NCBI GenBank assembly: GCA_022393335.1
Contig: JAJEKB010021158.1
Coordinates: 1,630,308-1,694,307, forward strand
DNA: 64,000 nt
Direction of reading: 5' to 3'
Source of the DNA: Macrotrachela quadricornifera
Lineage: Eukaryota > Rotifera > Eurotatoria > Philodinida > Philodinidae
Made by a program: the position numbers and the translations under genes. Positions within the stretch are counted from its first letter, which is position 1, and the number at the start of each line of letters is the position of its first letter. Positions 21,661 to 34,171 of this stretch are shown here, piece after piece. Below the pieces are notes generated by a model. That model was not told where the DNA came from. It did no database searches and saw nothing but the letters and a program-made list of their open reading frames with translations.

Positions 21661-23339
21661 TTCGATACATATCTCCTAATAACATGAGTAGCACCAAGTT
21701 CTGCTGTCTTTTCTAGCCTTTTTGAGAGACGGCCTAAAAATTCAGAGACCCCGATGATAAATCAGGTTTTAAACATCTACAATGCACTTCGAACACAAGC
21801 TAAGACAATATTCAGAACCGACACATTAAATTGCATCGAATGATATATAGTGTAACGTATATTTTAAAAAACAAATTTCGAAAAAAATACAGGCAAATGC
21901 ACTCTAAATACATTTCGTCAAAAATGTCTTTTTGAAAAACAGCTTCTCTCTCTTTAAAATAAGCTTCTGAATCATACATGATTATTGCTAATCAAATAAA
22001 AGTTGCTTCTAAACCAAAAGAGAGTCGCATGGCTACTGTTTATACAAAGACTCCTGCTTTGTCGTATGGTTTCTTTAATTTTTTTCATGCTGTTTTGTAG
22101 CACTTGAAAAGTTCTATCGAATAATATAAAAGTGAACATAATAGATGACTATATTAATTAATCCTGGCACATAATTTCAGTGAGCAATACTTGTACAAAC
22201 AACATACAATCGAAATGCGCGTTATATCAACTCGTATCAATAAGTATTTTCCTTCGAGACTTTTCTATTATTTTGTATTACAGTATTTCAAAAGGTTGAC
22301 AAATCTTATGGGAACTCATTTGAATTATTACCAAATTAATAGATGAAAGTAAATGGTTAACATTTTCAGCCGAATAGAGTATACACATGAGAATCATTGA
22401 CTATATCAAACAACCTGGATGCAACTCAAACGGTTGCAATACGATTAGTTTCACTCACGATTGCTTCCGAAGATCTTGCTCCATAGTTATATATGAAAGA
22501 AATCCAATTTCTCTCGAGAAGCCGAACTTCATCGCTTATTGACCATTTTTGCGTACGAAAATTTAAGCTTAGATTCTATATATATGAATTTAGAAGAAAC
22601 AAAACGTACTCAAGGTAAAAAACGTCACAGGAAAGAAAAAAATAGAAGAGCTATTAATACAACCTCAGTATACAATATTCATAAAAATGCGCGATGTATG
22701 GATTCTATTCGAGATCGTTGATACAGTGTTGATCAAGAGCTGCATCAAAAGTGCTTTGATTCTTTTTTTTCGATTATTACTTTTACTTTTGTTGTTTTAT
22801 AGTTTTGTCAAATTCATATATATGGATCCATAATTTTAACGTTCGTAAATTCTTTTTTTTTGGCATGAGTTGTGCTTTTTTTGTATATATAACTTAGTGA
22901 GTTTCATCGATTCATCACAAAAATCAAATAGATTTTGGTAAAGTTTTGAATAGTGAGTATGTTACATACACTGCAGATCTCTCAGAATTCGAATATCTGG
23001 CGTCTTATACGTCAAAGATGGCATATATTTTAAATATATTATTTTGACGGTAAGAGTGTTTATTTGATCTGAACACGTGATAGCGGCCAGCGAGGACACC
23101 CTAATTTGCTTTCTTTCTATTATTAATAAAAAATTTAATTATATTCTGACCAAATTACCACATCCATCGCTAAACTATTAGATTTAAAATGTTAGCTGCT
23201 CACGACTTTCTTATATAATGTTGTTCAGTCATTTACCAACAATACAACATAATTTTAGGGTATTCGAGTTCTATCAAAAGGAATATTTGTTGGATTTGAA
23301 ACTAGGGATGTTGCAGTTTCACTGAAAACAGTAGAATAC
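21661..23339. other. No recognised gene; decayed sequence between repeats
   Basis: Both strands lack a persuasive exon chain. A 60-codon plus frame at 22539-22721 is Lys/Arg-rich and unassigned. Some of the region may be the 5' part of the LINE relic on the minus strand (up to about 22200), but I cannot align it. Confidence 0.35.
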
Positions 23340-23343
23340 TAAC

Positions 23344-24628
23344 AGTTAGGGGTGGGACTGTACCTTTACTTTCCTAGTAACTACGTAATTACTTATTTAC
23401 TTAGTTACTTGTAAGTAATAACTACATATTTACGTAGTTACTTGTAACTAAGTAACTACTTATTTAGGTAGTTACTTGTACATAGTAACTACTTATTTCC
23501 CTAGTTACTTGTAACTAAGTAACTACTGTATTTACATAGTTACTTGTGACTACGTGTAACTACCATAGCTATATAGTCACTGTAGGACGATAACTATCAC
23601 AGGGTATCCTTTTGCCCTCAACTGCTATACTATGGGGGTATCTTTAGGTCCTCATGTGCTATACTATAGGAGTACCCTTGGGTCCTGAGGTTAGGGATGG
23701 CGCCATATATTTATTCTACTAGTAACTAAATACGTATCGTGAAGTGCTGGTCGCTGCGTCCGCTTCTGTGTTAGTCGAGAAACGGTCCAATCAGATAGCA
23801 GGAAACTGTAACTCGCTTATTTCATGAGCAACCATCGAAGACTCTATGAGGACTTTTGTAGAGCACTCTTGATAACCTCCAATTGGCCCGAAAAAGCATA
23901 TGTTCCATCTTTATATTCATGGAGAAAAACCGTCACGAAATCCGATTGGCTGAAACTCTTGTAACAGCCAATCAGATTTCGAGGTACTTTTTCACCATCG
24001 AGATAAGCGCGCATTATAGGGTTATCCGGGCCAATCTGAGGTTATCAAGGGTGCTCTACAAAAGTCCTCATAGAATCTCCGATGGTTGTTCATGAAATAA
24101 GTGAGTTACAGTTTCCTGCTATTTGATTGGCTGATGCGAAGCAGTTTCAGCCAATCAGATTTCGAGGAGACTTTTCTCCATCAAGATGAAGACGAAACAT
24201 AGGGTTATTCGGGCCAATTTGTTGTTATTAATGGTGCTCTACAAAAGTCCTCATAGAATCTCCGACGGTTGTCCGCAAGATAAGCGAGCTACATTTTGTT
24301 GGCATCTGATTGGGTCGTTTCTCGACTAATACGAAAGCAGACGCAGCAGCCAGCATTTTACGATACGTACCTAGCTACTAGCAGAATAAATATATGGCGG
24401 CATCCCTAACTTCAGGACCCAAACGGTACCCCCAAAGTATAACAGTTGAGGATCCACGGATACCGCTTGATAGTAACCGTCTTGTAGTGACTATATAAAT
24501 ATGGTAGTTAGTTAGTTACAAGTAACTACGTAAATAGGTAGTTACTATTTACTAGTGACCAAGTAACTATTGAAGTTACTTTACTTTAGTGACGTAACTA
24601 CAAAGTAAAGTAAATATCTCACCCTTAG
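23344..24628. mobile_element. Large foldback element (~1.3 kb) with hAT-like tips
   Basis: The tips are TTAGGGGTGGGA (left) and TCTCACCCTTA (right). Both arms continue with TTTACTTT and an array of GTAACTA/TAGTTAC words. Then come a block with GGGTCCTGAGGTTAGGGATG, a GCCATATATTTATTCT block, and a ~170-bp unit ending in GATTGGCTGAAAC. The left arm has one copy of the ~170-bp unit (about 23791-23957); the right arm has two (about 23958-24130 and 24131-24325). The palindrome centre is near 23957. There is no transposase ORF. Flanking 8-bp duplications are not obvious. Confidence 0.75.
23370..23570. repeat. GTAACTA/TAGTTAC palindromic tandem array
   Basis: Repeats of TAGTTACTTGTAACTAAGTA and ACTACTTATTTAC recur about five times with 33-50-bp spacing. 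Each unit is itself near-palindromic. A shorter mirrored array is at about 24500-24600. Confidence 0.7.
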
Positions 24629-24981
24629 CGATAACTACGTGTTGACGTATTTGCTGGAAGGTAACTGACCTTAAAATTCTCATATTCATTGCGACGGATG
24701 TTCTTCAAAATTCATCCGATTGAAAATATTTAGCACACTACCACGTTTCCATTAAATGCTACATACTATATTTATTATCAAAAGTAAAAACAACATCTAT
24801 TATTTACTTGACGTGTATTATCTTGATAAAAATAAAGCATATATACTAGGCCTATTTTTATAAGACTTACATTTTCTAATGTAGATTTGTATTGCATCTT
24901 TTTTAAATGATTTAAACAAAATATCTGAATCAAAACGTATTTCATACATAGTGATTTACTTGGGTTTCTAAATCAATTACA
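24629..24981. other. Upstream region of the P2C ATPase gene
   Basis: AT-rich flank without exons. No TATA-like element or initiator is clear enough to call. Unlike several neighbours, no polypyrimidine-AG acceptor lies just before the ATG at 24982. Confidence 0.35.
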
Positions 24982-27900
24982 ATGGATAATAAAGATTTCC
25001 AACATGGTAGCCAAAGAAATTCAATTATAAACATTGATGGTCCCAATCAGTCAGGTACATCACGAGACTCAGTTATTGATCTGTGGGCTACTATCGACAA
25101 GTCTCGTCTTCAAGAAGATATTCATATTGTTCCGCTCCAAGACCTCTTCAATCGTTTTCATACTGATCCACGTACTGGGCTTTCAGCTAATCATGTATCT
25201 GATGCTCGTAATCAATACGGTGCAAATAAACTTACACCACCTAAACAACCAAGTTATGTATGGCTCTTATTTAAAGAATTATTTATGGGATTTAACTGTA
25301 TCCTTTGGTTTGCTGGTATACTGGCATTTCTAGCTTATAAACCATTCGGAGAACCTAATCCATCCATTACAAATTTGGCTCTAGGTGTTGTTCTTTTTCT
25401 TGTTATTATTTGTAATTCAATTCTCAATGTTTATCAACAACTTAAATCAATTAAAATAGTTTCATCATTTTCTAAACTACTACCAACTTTGGCTACTGTA
25501 AGACGAGATGGGAGAGAACAACAAATTCTTATTGGCGAAATTGTTCCAGGCGATATTATTCTTATTCGAATGGGTGATAAATTACCTGCTGACTGTCGCT
25601 TCATTTCTTGTGATGGTCTCAAAGTAATTATTTTTTTTTTATTTTACAAAATAAAAAATCTCCATCTCTAATTCTCAGGTCAATACATCAGAACTGACCG
25701 GAGAATCAAAACCAATTTCTGCAACAACTCGATGTACTAGTACAAATTTTATGGAAACTACAAATATTGGTTTTTATTCATCGATGGTTGAACAAGGTAC
25801 AGGTGAGGCAATAGTTATTGCCATTGGTGACAGTACTGTATTAGGTAAAATGTCAAATTTAACTCGTGGAAGTGCCGATGATGAAATTACTGGTCTACAT
25901 CGTGAAGTGAATCGTTTTGTCTTATTTGTTGTTCTGGCTACATTGGGAGCCATTCTAATCTTATGGATAACGTGGGCAGCATGGTTAAATCGTGATCATT
26001 ATGGTTTTGTTTCATACAATGCCAATATCGTTAATTCAATAGGTATGATTGTTGGTTTCTTACCAATGGGTTTACCATCTGCTGTTACTCTTGGTAAGTT
26101 CATTCAAAAAATATAAAAACATTTCTACTTATGTCATGAGCATTTAGTTATTTATTTCTTGCATCAATAAAAGGATACGAGTGTTTCAATCGAATTATTT
26201 GCAATAGTTTTTAATACAAAAAAAAAAGATTTCGAATAGTAATCATAGTACAGGGTGATGATTGATATTTCATTTTAATGACTTGTATGTAAATATAATT
26301 CTCATTAAGTCATTCTTTGATATTTGGCTACACAATACGAATGATAATTCTTATTTAGTCCAGATTTAGATTCTAATCTAATTGCACACTATATTAATTA
26401 TATTATTTGTTTATGAAATTTTCTATGCATATAATTCTTCTTTTTGTACCGTTTAGTATTAACTATCGTTGCCAAACAGATGTATCAACAACGTGTTCTT
26501 GTTAAAAGTTTACAAATTGTTGAAACATTCAATTCCGTTTCTGTAATTGCTACGGATAAAACAGGAACATTAACTCAAAATAAAATGACTGTTACTCATC
26601 TATTATGGGATACAAACGGTGTTTATAATGCTCAAACGGCTCAACAAGCACCAGTCAAAGAAGAAACTTTATTAAAAAGAATTCGTCGTCTTTCATCGAC
26701 TGTTATTGATGTAGGCCGTCGTCTTTCCGTTAGTAGAGCATCAGTAGCACCAAGATTATCGATAATAAATATAAATCAATCTCTACAAAAGGCAACTATT
26801 AGTGAAGATAATGAGGAAAATAGTATACCAAATGAAGTAAATGGAATTAAAATACAAGCATTTCGTGATCTCATACTTGGTGCATCACTTTGTAATAATG
26901 CTGAAAAACAATTGGTACAAAATGTACAAATTGGTCAAGATGCATCAAAAATGAAAGCGGAATTAAGTGTTGTTGGTGATGCTGCCGATACTGCTTTCTA
27001 TAATCTATGTGTTGAACGATGCTCTGTTGATATTGAAAAAGTACGTCAAGTTAATCCACGTTTGAAAGCTCTACCATTTAATTCAACAAATAAATTTATG
27101 ATCACAGCTAATCAACTTGAAACATTAGATCTTTCAATACCTGAAAAAGATCGTATTGTTTTAGTAACATTGAAAGGTGCGCCTGATATTGTCATTCAAC
27201 GATGTTCAACATATAAAATGAACAATGATAATATTGCACCATTAAGTGCTGAAATGAAAAAGATATTATTTTCTCGACAGGAAGAATTAGGTAAAAAAAT
27301 AAAAATTATAAAAATATACTTAATATATATATATTAATTCCTAGGAAAGAGTGGTTATCGTGTTATTGCCATGTGTCAGCAGAGATTTACTCGTCAACAA
27401 TATGATGCCATGATGGGTAGCTATAAGGATAAACAGCAATCAGGTTCATCGTCAGCAGATGAAGATCTAAGCGGATTTCCATCCAATAACTATTGTTTTA
27501 TTGGTCTTTTCTCATTACTTGATCCACCTCGACCTGAAGTTCCCGATGCTGTATTAAAAGCGCGTCGAGCTCAAATTCGTATAGCTATGGTTACTGGTGA
27601 TCATCCAACAACAGCTAAAGCTATTGCTAAACAAGTTAATATTTTAACATCTGAAATATCTGAAACAAATGGTGTTGATACATTTAAATTAGAAAAAGAT
27701 GCTAATGAACAATCTGTTCTTAATCTATATCGAAATGATACACTTATTGAACAACATCCACCGGGTGAAGTGTATAGAGCTGATTCCCTTTCTAAAAATG
27801 CTAAGACTATGATACGAAGAGCATCTATAGCAGCCGGTATTATTATACCAAAAAAACCACGATGGTATAAACGTGCATGGTTTTCATGTCGAAATCAATT

Positions 27901-29134
27901 CGCAGAACCTAAAACAGATGTTGAACCAACACAGAAAATGGAATATATTCCATATGCTGTTGTTGTTGCCGGTGCTGAAATAAATTATATGGATGATTAT
28001 ATGTGGGATTGGGTTTTATCACATCGAGAACTTGTTTTTGCTCGAACATCACCTGAACAAAAATTACGTATTGTTATGGAATTTCAACGACGGGCTGAAA
28101 TTGTTGCTGTAACAGGTGATGGTACAAATGATGCACCTGCACTCAAATGTGCTCATCTTGGTGTTGCTATGCAAGCAGGTACTGAAGTATCAAAAGAAGC
28201 TGGTGATATGATATTATTAGATAACAATTTTGCATCAATTATACAAGCTATTGAAACTGGTCGTTTATTAAGTGATAATTTGAAAAAAGTTGCTGTTTAT
28301 TTATTACCTGGAGGTAGTTTTATTAATCTATAAAATATTTAGTTCTTTTTTTTAAACTTTTTTTAGGTTCTTGGTCTCAGATTTGGCCGGTCTTTTTTAG
28401 TTTATGGTTTGGTATGCCTTTGGCATTGTCTGCTTTTTTAGCAACAATCTTTTGTATGCTTAATGGTAGGTTTTATCAATATTTTTAATTATTTTGATTT
28501 AATTGCTTTCTTTACAGATGTATTTATGTCACTTGCCATGGTTACAGAAAAACCTGAAAGTGATATTATGTCTCGACCACCATCAATTCGTTCAAAAGAT
28601 CATTTATTGAATTTGAAATTACTTATTCATGCTTATATGTTTGTTGGTAATTTAGAATGTTTTACAGGATTCTTTTGTTTTTGTTATTATTGGATTGATA
28701 ATGGTGTACCATTCTACTCATTTATGTTTACATTTGAAAAATTTGGTACTAATCCTGTTACTCCATATACTACTGACCAATTGACAACAATGACATATGT
28801 TGCACAATCAGTATACTATTGTTCCGTATGTTTATTTCAATTTTTTAATTATTTTGCAACACGTACACGTTATGCATCTATTCTTCAACACAATCCAGTT
28901 TGGGGTAAAGGTCGAAATTGGTATGTATTTCTTGCTATGATTATATCAGCTGGTGTTCAATTAATTATAACACAAATTGGTTGGTTCAATCAAGTTTTTA
29001 GTACAGGTCCAGTACCTGTAAAATATGTAATGCCAACATTAGGATTTGGTATGCTATGGTTAATTATTGATGAATTAAGAAAACTATGTGTACGAAAATT
29101 TCCTTGTAGTTTTGTGGCGAAAATGGCATGGTAA
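24982..29134 (+). CDS. P2C-type ATPase, Na,K-ATPase alpha-like, with altered cation site
   Basis: Six exons (24982-25623, 25679-26093, 26457-27290, 27345-28313, 28367-28465, 28518-29134) join in frame into 1191 aa; animal Na,K-ATPase alpha is about 1020. The catalytic machinery is complete: TGES at 221-224, DKTGTLTQN with phospho-Asp 386, KGAPD, MVTGD at 712-716 and TGDGTNDAP at 887-895. The N terminus (GANKLTPPKQP) and C terminus (DELRKLCVRKFP) are P2C-like, so it should hydrolyse ATP at a membrane. The ion site differs: the PEGL motif of M4 is PMGL (M344 for E327), M5 E779 is Q958 and M6 D804 is C983, while D808 is kept as D987 (pig alpha-1 numbering, aligned by eye). Insertions in the N domain and after MVTGD carry three RRxS motifs. 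It is probably a divergent paralogue, not the housekeeping Na,K pump; transported ion unknown. Confidence 0.85.
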
Positions 29135-32100
29135 AAAAACTGAATAATCTAGTTTTAATTTTTTTGGAAAAGACATGATGGTGCGACAATGACTTTAAAT
29201 ATTTTTTATCGCGGACATTTTTTCCTTTTCTTTTTCTATTTATTTTCATCTCACATTCTCAATTTTTTTCAAAATATTACTTTTATTCAAAGATCAATCA
29301 GAACAAATTTCAAAATATCGGAATACTTCTCAAGGACATTGCGACGATGAGGATAAATCAAGCTATCGCTATCATAATTTCATTTCTGTTAAAAGACTCT
29401 TTAGACAGTTTTAGAAGCGTATCTATTCAAAAGAATGAGTATTAAAATGAATGTGTCAATTTGGACAAATCGATTAAATGATGAAATAATGTTCTAGTTT
29501 ATTTGTAATAGTTCAACCGTTGTAGACGAAAGTTTTTGATGACTGTCTATTGCCGTTCGATGTCATTCTCTTCAGATTTTGACTGTTTCGATTGTTAAAA
29601 ATAAATCATGTCTTCATGACTAGTGTTTTTTCAAATGTTTGATTCCACATTTTAATGAATATCTTTGAGGGTGGTGAGGGTGAAGATGAGAATAGTTATC
29701 ACGATACAAAATTTTGTGGTCCAAATTTTCAGATTTTTTGAAGGTCTATAGGAAAGATACGAAAGTAAAGTATTATACTGTAGATATTCAGATGGTACAT
29801 GAAGGAATATCGAAGAATAAGTCTTTTCGACACCAACTACACGTGATGAAAGGTGACTGACCACATGATTGTTCGCTACAGCTATCAGAACCAAAAGGAA
29901 AATAAACTTCCTTGATGTTTTGAAATGGATCAGGGTATTAGCAACTGCACACGTATAATACATGAGAATGATTCAGTAGATATTATTCAGAACTCCTAGT
30001 TGAACTGCGGAACTATAAACAGTTTTCTGGCAAAAATGAATGAATCTTTAGATAGGTATGAAAGATTCCATAAAAATATAAAGAATCTCTACATTGAATC
30101 TCAGGTTGAACAATCAAATAGAAAGATCTTATCAGACCAATACCTCTGATCTTGTTTGATCTCCTAGGATCAGAAGAAAAGTGGATGAAAAATCATCGTT
30201 TCAGAAATCTTACATTACATCGTATTTTAAGATTCTTGAAAGATCTTATTATTCTATAAGATGTCACTCTCAGATTACAGTGAGATTCAGTGTAAGATTT
30301 CTGAGACGACAATTCTGCGCACAATTTCATTTGATCTTACAAGATTTGACGTCTGATTTTTTGGCTAGGAATCATAACGCTATGAAAGATTTGCTACGAA
30401 AGTTTCACATCTCTACATAAATTAAGAATTTATCTAGGATTTTATAGAAAATATGTATAATGTCTACAGAATCCATGAAGCTGTAAACTACCTTGTGAAA
30501 AATGTGGGAAAATTTCAGGCATTTCATAGATAAGTTTCAAAACTTTGAGAAAATTTCGTAAACAAACGGTGGAATATCATCATATTTTGAGACTTGAAGA
30601 AGTCATGAACAGAAACGCTGGAACGGCTTCTATTATACCGATGCAAAAATCGTTCTCTAAGAAACTACGGAATCTTTTAAGGTGTTGGTGTTTATAAATG
30701 AAATAAAAATCTTTAAATATTTTGTTCTAAAATCACATAAGGAGTTCTGTGAAACACAATGGCAGAACCCACAAAAAATGGTTCTATATGACAGAAAATG
30801 CTTCTGGACAAAACAAAAACAATTTTTCCGCAAAAAAACCATTTTATTTTCTATGTAGCATTTCTCCAGGGTTATGCGAAAGGGTACGACGCGAAAACCT
30901 TTCTATCAGAAAGTGGGCTCTGTAGGGGCACTTATCTTTTTTCAGAGTGAAGAGCAGTATATGATTCCTCAAGAAATATACTGAACTTACTGGTACTTAA
31001 AATAATCAGATGATGTTTTACGAAACACTGCATAATCTTGAAACAATCTATAGAACTATCACGAATTTCATAAAGAATGTACAGAATCTTCAAAAGAGCC
31101 TATAAAAGTGTTCAAGGTTTCACAAAAGATACACGAAACCTGTGTAGAGTTGGACTCTGTCCAGTTTTTTCGGAGCGGTCGGTCCACATTTGTAGTTGGA
31201 ACGACAAAAAACTGGTTGATATTATGGTGTAACATGGCTCGTAAGATGTACGCATGTATGTAATTCTCAAGATATAATTGATACAAGCTCAACTAATATT
31301 ACATAAGTTTCAAAATGCTCAGCCTATCTGTAAACTACGCGAACACCTCGAAAGGAACGGTAGCATAGATCTACTGATACAGGTAGATAGAATTCAAAGA
31401 GCTATGTTCACTAACACCTATGAACACCAACTTCGAACGGCTCCGAATGTCAATTCGAGTCGTGCAAGTCACAAGTTTTCTACGAACAGCTACGAACACG
31501 TCTCAAATGTCGATGAAAATCTACGAACACCAGTCCAAGGACAGTAAAGACTCATTTAGACTAACCTAGACCAAAAACTTGAACCACTTTATCAGAACAT
31601 TGTTTATAAATACCTACCAGTAGTGCTAATACCTTTTCAAACTTGTTGAAAGTTGTCGGTGTTCTATTTTGTAGACCAGATGTTTTTTTAGAAAACTTGA
31701 CACTGAAATAAGGTGTAGCTTTTGCCCCAAGTAAAATTGCAACCATTTTATCAACAGCTCTTTTTAATGTGATAGTTTCCATTAAAAATTTGATTTTTTT
31801 GCAAAAATGCATGTTTCAGAAAGCGAATCTAGACATGCCTTATCAAAAGATAGACAAATTCTCAAATAGTGGATATTGTAGTGTGAATTCTAATCTACTA
31901 GTTGATATCTATTAAAATCGTAACTTGTAGTCTTAGATCGTAGCGGTCTGTGAGAATACTAAAACATGTGCAAAAGAATTTTGACCAAACCAGATTTTTG
32001 GAACTAATCAAAGATTTATTTCATCACTCTTTAAAAATACTTGAGAAAAAATTTCTAAAATTAAATCCTGAACAAATACAAAATTCTACTACTAACCCAT

Positions 32101-33355
32101 AGCTTTTAACTCGTGAGAAAAAACTGCCAGCAAACGATACGTTAACAGACATCTGGTCCAAAAAATTTTTTATCATCCGTTAGAATCAGTTCGAATTTTT
32201 GAAAATAAATTGAACCGAAATCAAATCGATGAAATTTCGAAAAACATTAAATTGATCGATTCGAATTTAATTAATAAAAAATCCAGAACCTGTTTTAAGA
32301 AATATTGCTTAATTGGATCAATTCGTATTTTCCTTTAATGAAGTCAAATTCAATAAAAATTACACTTCATTGGAACATTTGCAAACGGAGCTAATCGCTT
32401 CATTTTGGTTCAAAAAACAAAAAAATCGAACCGATCTTTCTTTGCATTGTAGCTATCGTAAATAATTCGCTGTAACTACCGTTTGAAACAAATCGCTACG
32501 TAAGTATTTAAAGAAAAATATTAAAGCATTTAAATAGCAATGGTTTTTTAAATTGTCAAGTTAATTAAAAAGTATCTCTTTTGAGAAGCTACGAATCAAT
32601 ATATCTTGAGACTTAATTTAGTACTGTTATTAATTCTAAAAGTGCTAATGATCTTAAGAATGTTATTTATTTTTATGTGAAAGTCATTACATAATAATAA
32701 TCCAATGATTTAATTTAATGTAAAAAAAAACAATTTATTTTATGACAAGCATTGCCCATGCCAGCTATTTATGATGTTGATACTTATATGCTTTCTGTGA
32801 TATGTATAAAATACAAAGTTCATCATTTCTATTTTGTTTTGCTTTATTTTGTGTTTGTAATATCAGTATATAAGTTCGTGTATATGGTTGAAAATATTCG
32901 TATAAAACCGAAAAATTTATTTCTTATTAATAAATTCACATTAAAACTTCTACATTTATTACATTTCATAGATAATAACGATGATAAAACATTTACCCAT
33001 CATACTTGCTTATATTATTAAGCATAGTTCAATATATTTTGTTTTTTCATATAATTATCTTAAAAAGAATATGTTTAATTTTTGTTTTTTATCACAGAAT
33101 ATTATTACTTACTTTTCTTTATAATTATATGCATGTTAATATTTACTATTAGCAATTAAAAAAACTATTTTGAGATTATTCATTATATTCAACTTGCTCA
33201 ATGTAAATAGAGTCATTTTCACAACACTCTGATAAAAAAACATACAGTAAAAATATAAATTAATTATTAGAAAATATGAAAATCATCAAAAAGGAAAACG
33301 AGTGTTATAGAAAGGACATTAACGGTAAAAGTAAGGAAAATACTTCTCAAAAGAT
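29135..33355. other. 4.2 kb without recognisable genes
   Basis: No spliced gene found on either strand. Minor structures: an inverted pair TCAGAAATCTTAC/GTAAGATTTCTGA at about 30201 and 30293; a hairpin CCAGTTTTTT...AAAAAACTGG at about 31161-31213; and degenerate short repeats with ACGAACAC words at 31400-31540. Minus-strand frames 29652-29963 and 31561-31812 and plus frame 30181-30420 show no motif and no splice partners. Mildly less AT-rich at 30.8-31.5 kb, possibly decayed mobile DNA. Confidence 0.4.
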
Positions 33356-34034
33356 TTATCGCTTAAAAATATGGCTCATGTCTAACGTATGATGAGGTAA
33401 CCATAAACCTGCAATAGTGACATAAATATATATTCCAATATAAGTGAATCCTGAAAACATCAGAAGAATGCCAAATGCTAATTGTGCTTGTACTATTTTA
33501 TATTTTGTTGAATAAGAAGATCCACTTGTATCGTAAGTAAACCAGCCATATAAACTAAAATAACCAGATCCACCAGTTTGAACATAATTTCCTGTTATAC
33601 CAATTAAAATAAAAGTAAAAAGTAGTAAAATTAATTGAGCAATAAGAGTTATTGTTGCCCAAAATCTCGATCCATTTTTTACACGTACTATAATAAAGAA
33701 TATACATTGAAATTATTAATAAAATAATAGATTTCTCATATTAATTTCTGAATAAATATAAATATTTACCTAAAAAAAATGTTAAACAACATGCTATTAG
33801 AAATGGAAATGCACACCAAATTCCAACACCTGTTACTACATATATGAGAACAGCAAGTGAAGCAATTTCAAGTATGAAAATAATTATAATAAAAACAAGT
33901 TGTACAATGGCTAAAATCAGAACAGGTATTTTCGGAAATTTTGATCTCCAACTTGTTTCATATGGAGAAATATTTGATGGATTGTAGGTGACTACTGGAT
34001 ACGCATTATCCACTGGTTGATTAGATGAGTACAT
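33356..34034 (-). CDS. Four-transmembrane (tetraspan) protein, MARVEL-like topology
   Basis: Two exons, 34034-33770 and 33687-33356, join in frame (G|TA codon) across GTAAAT...TTATTATAG and give 198 aa. A ~35-residue Pro/Tyr-rich cytoplasmic N terminus (NPSNISPYETSWRSKFPK) precedes four hydrophobic segments: PVLILAIVQLVFIIIIF, VTGVGIWCAFPFLIACC, ITLIAQLILLLFTFILIG and LAFGILLMFSGFTYIGIYIY. A Gly/Tyr/Ser-rich loop between TM3 and TM4 (TGGSGYFSLYGWFTYDTSG) would be luminal or extracellular. This layout fits MARVEL-type or related vesicle/junction proteins, but no diagnostic motif fixes the family. Codon use is AT-rich like its neighbours. Probably a genuine gene. Confidence 0.65.
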
Positions 34035-34148
34035 GTTGGTTGAATCTCTTTATTGTGAATTAATAGAAATGAATACTTGCTATATAAAATTTGTAAGTTT
34101 GTATTCGAAATAGGATGTATTGAATAAGTGAAGGTAATGAAAATATAA

Positions 34149-34171
34149 TATATATATATATATATATATAT
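34149..34171. repeat. TA microsatellite
   Basis: Uninterrupted TA run of about 23 bases upstream of the tetraspan gene. Confidence 0.85.
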
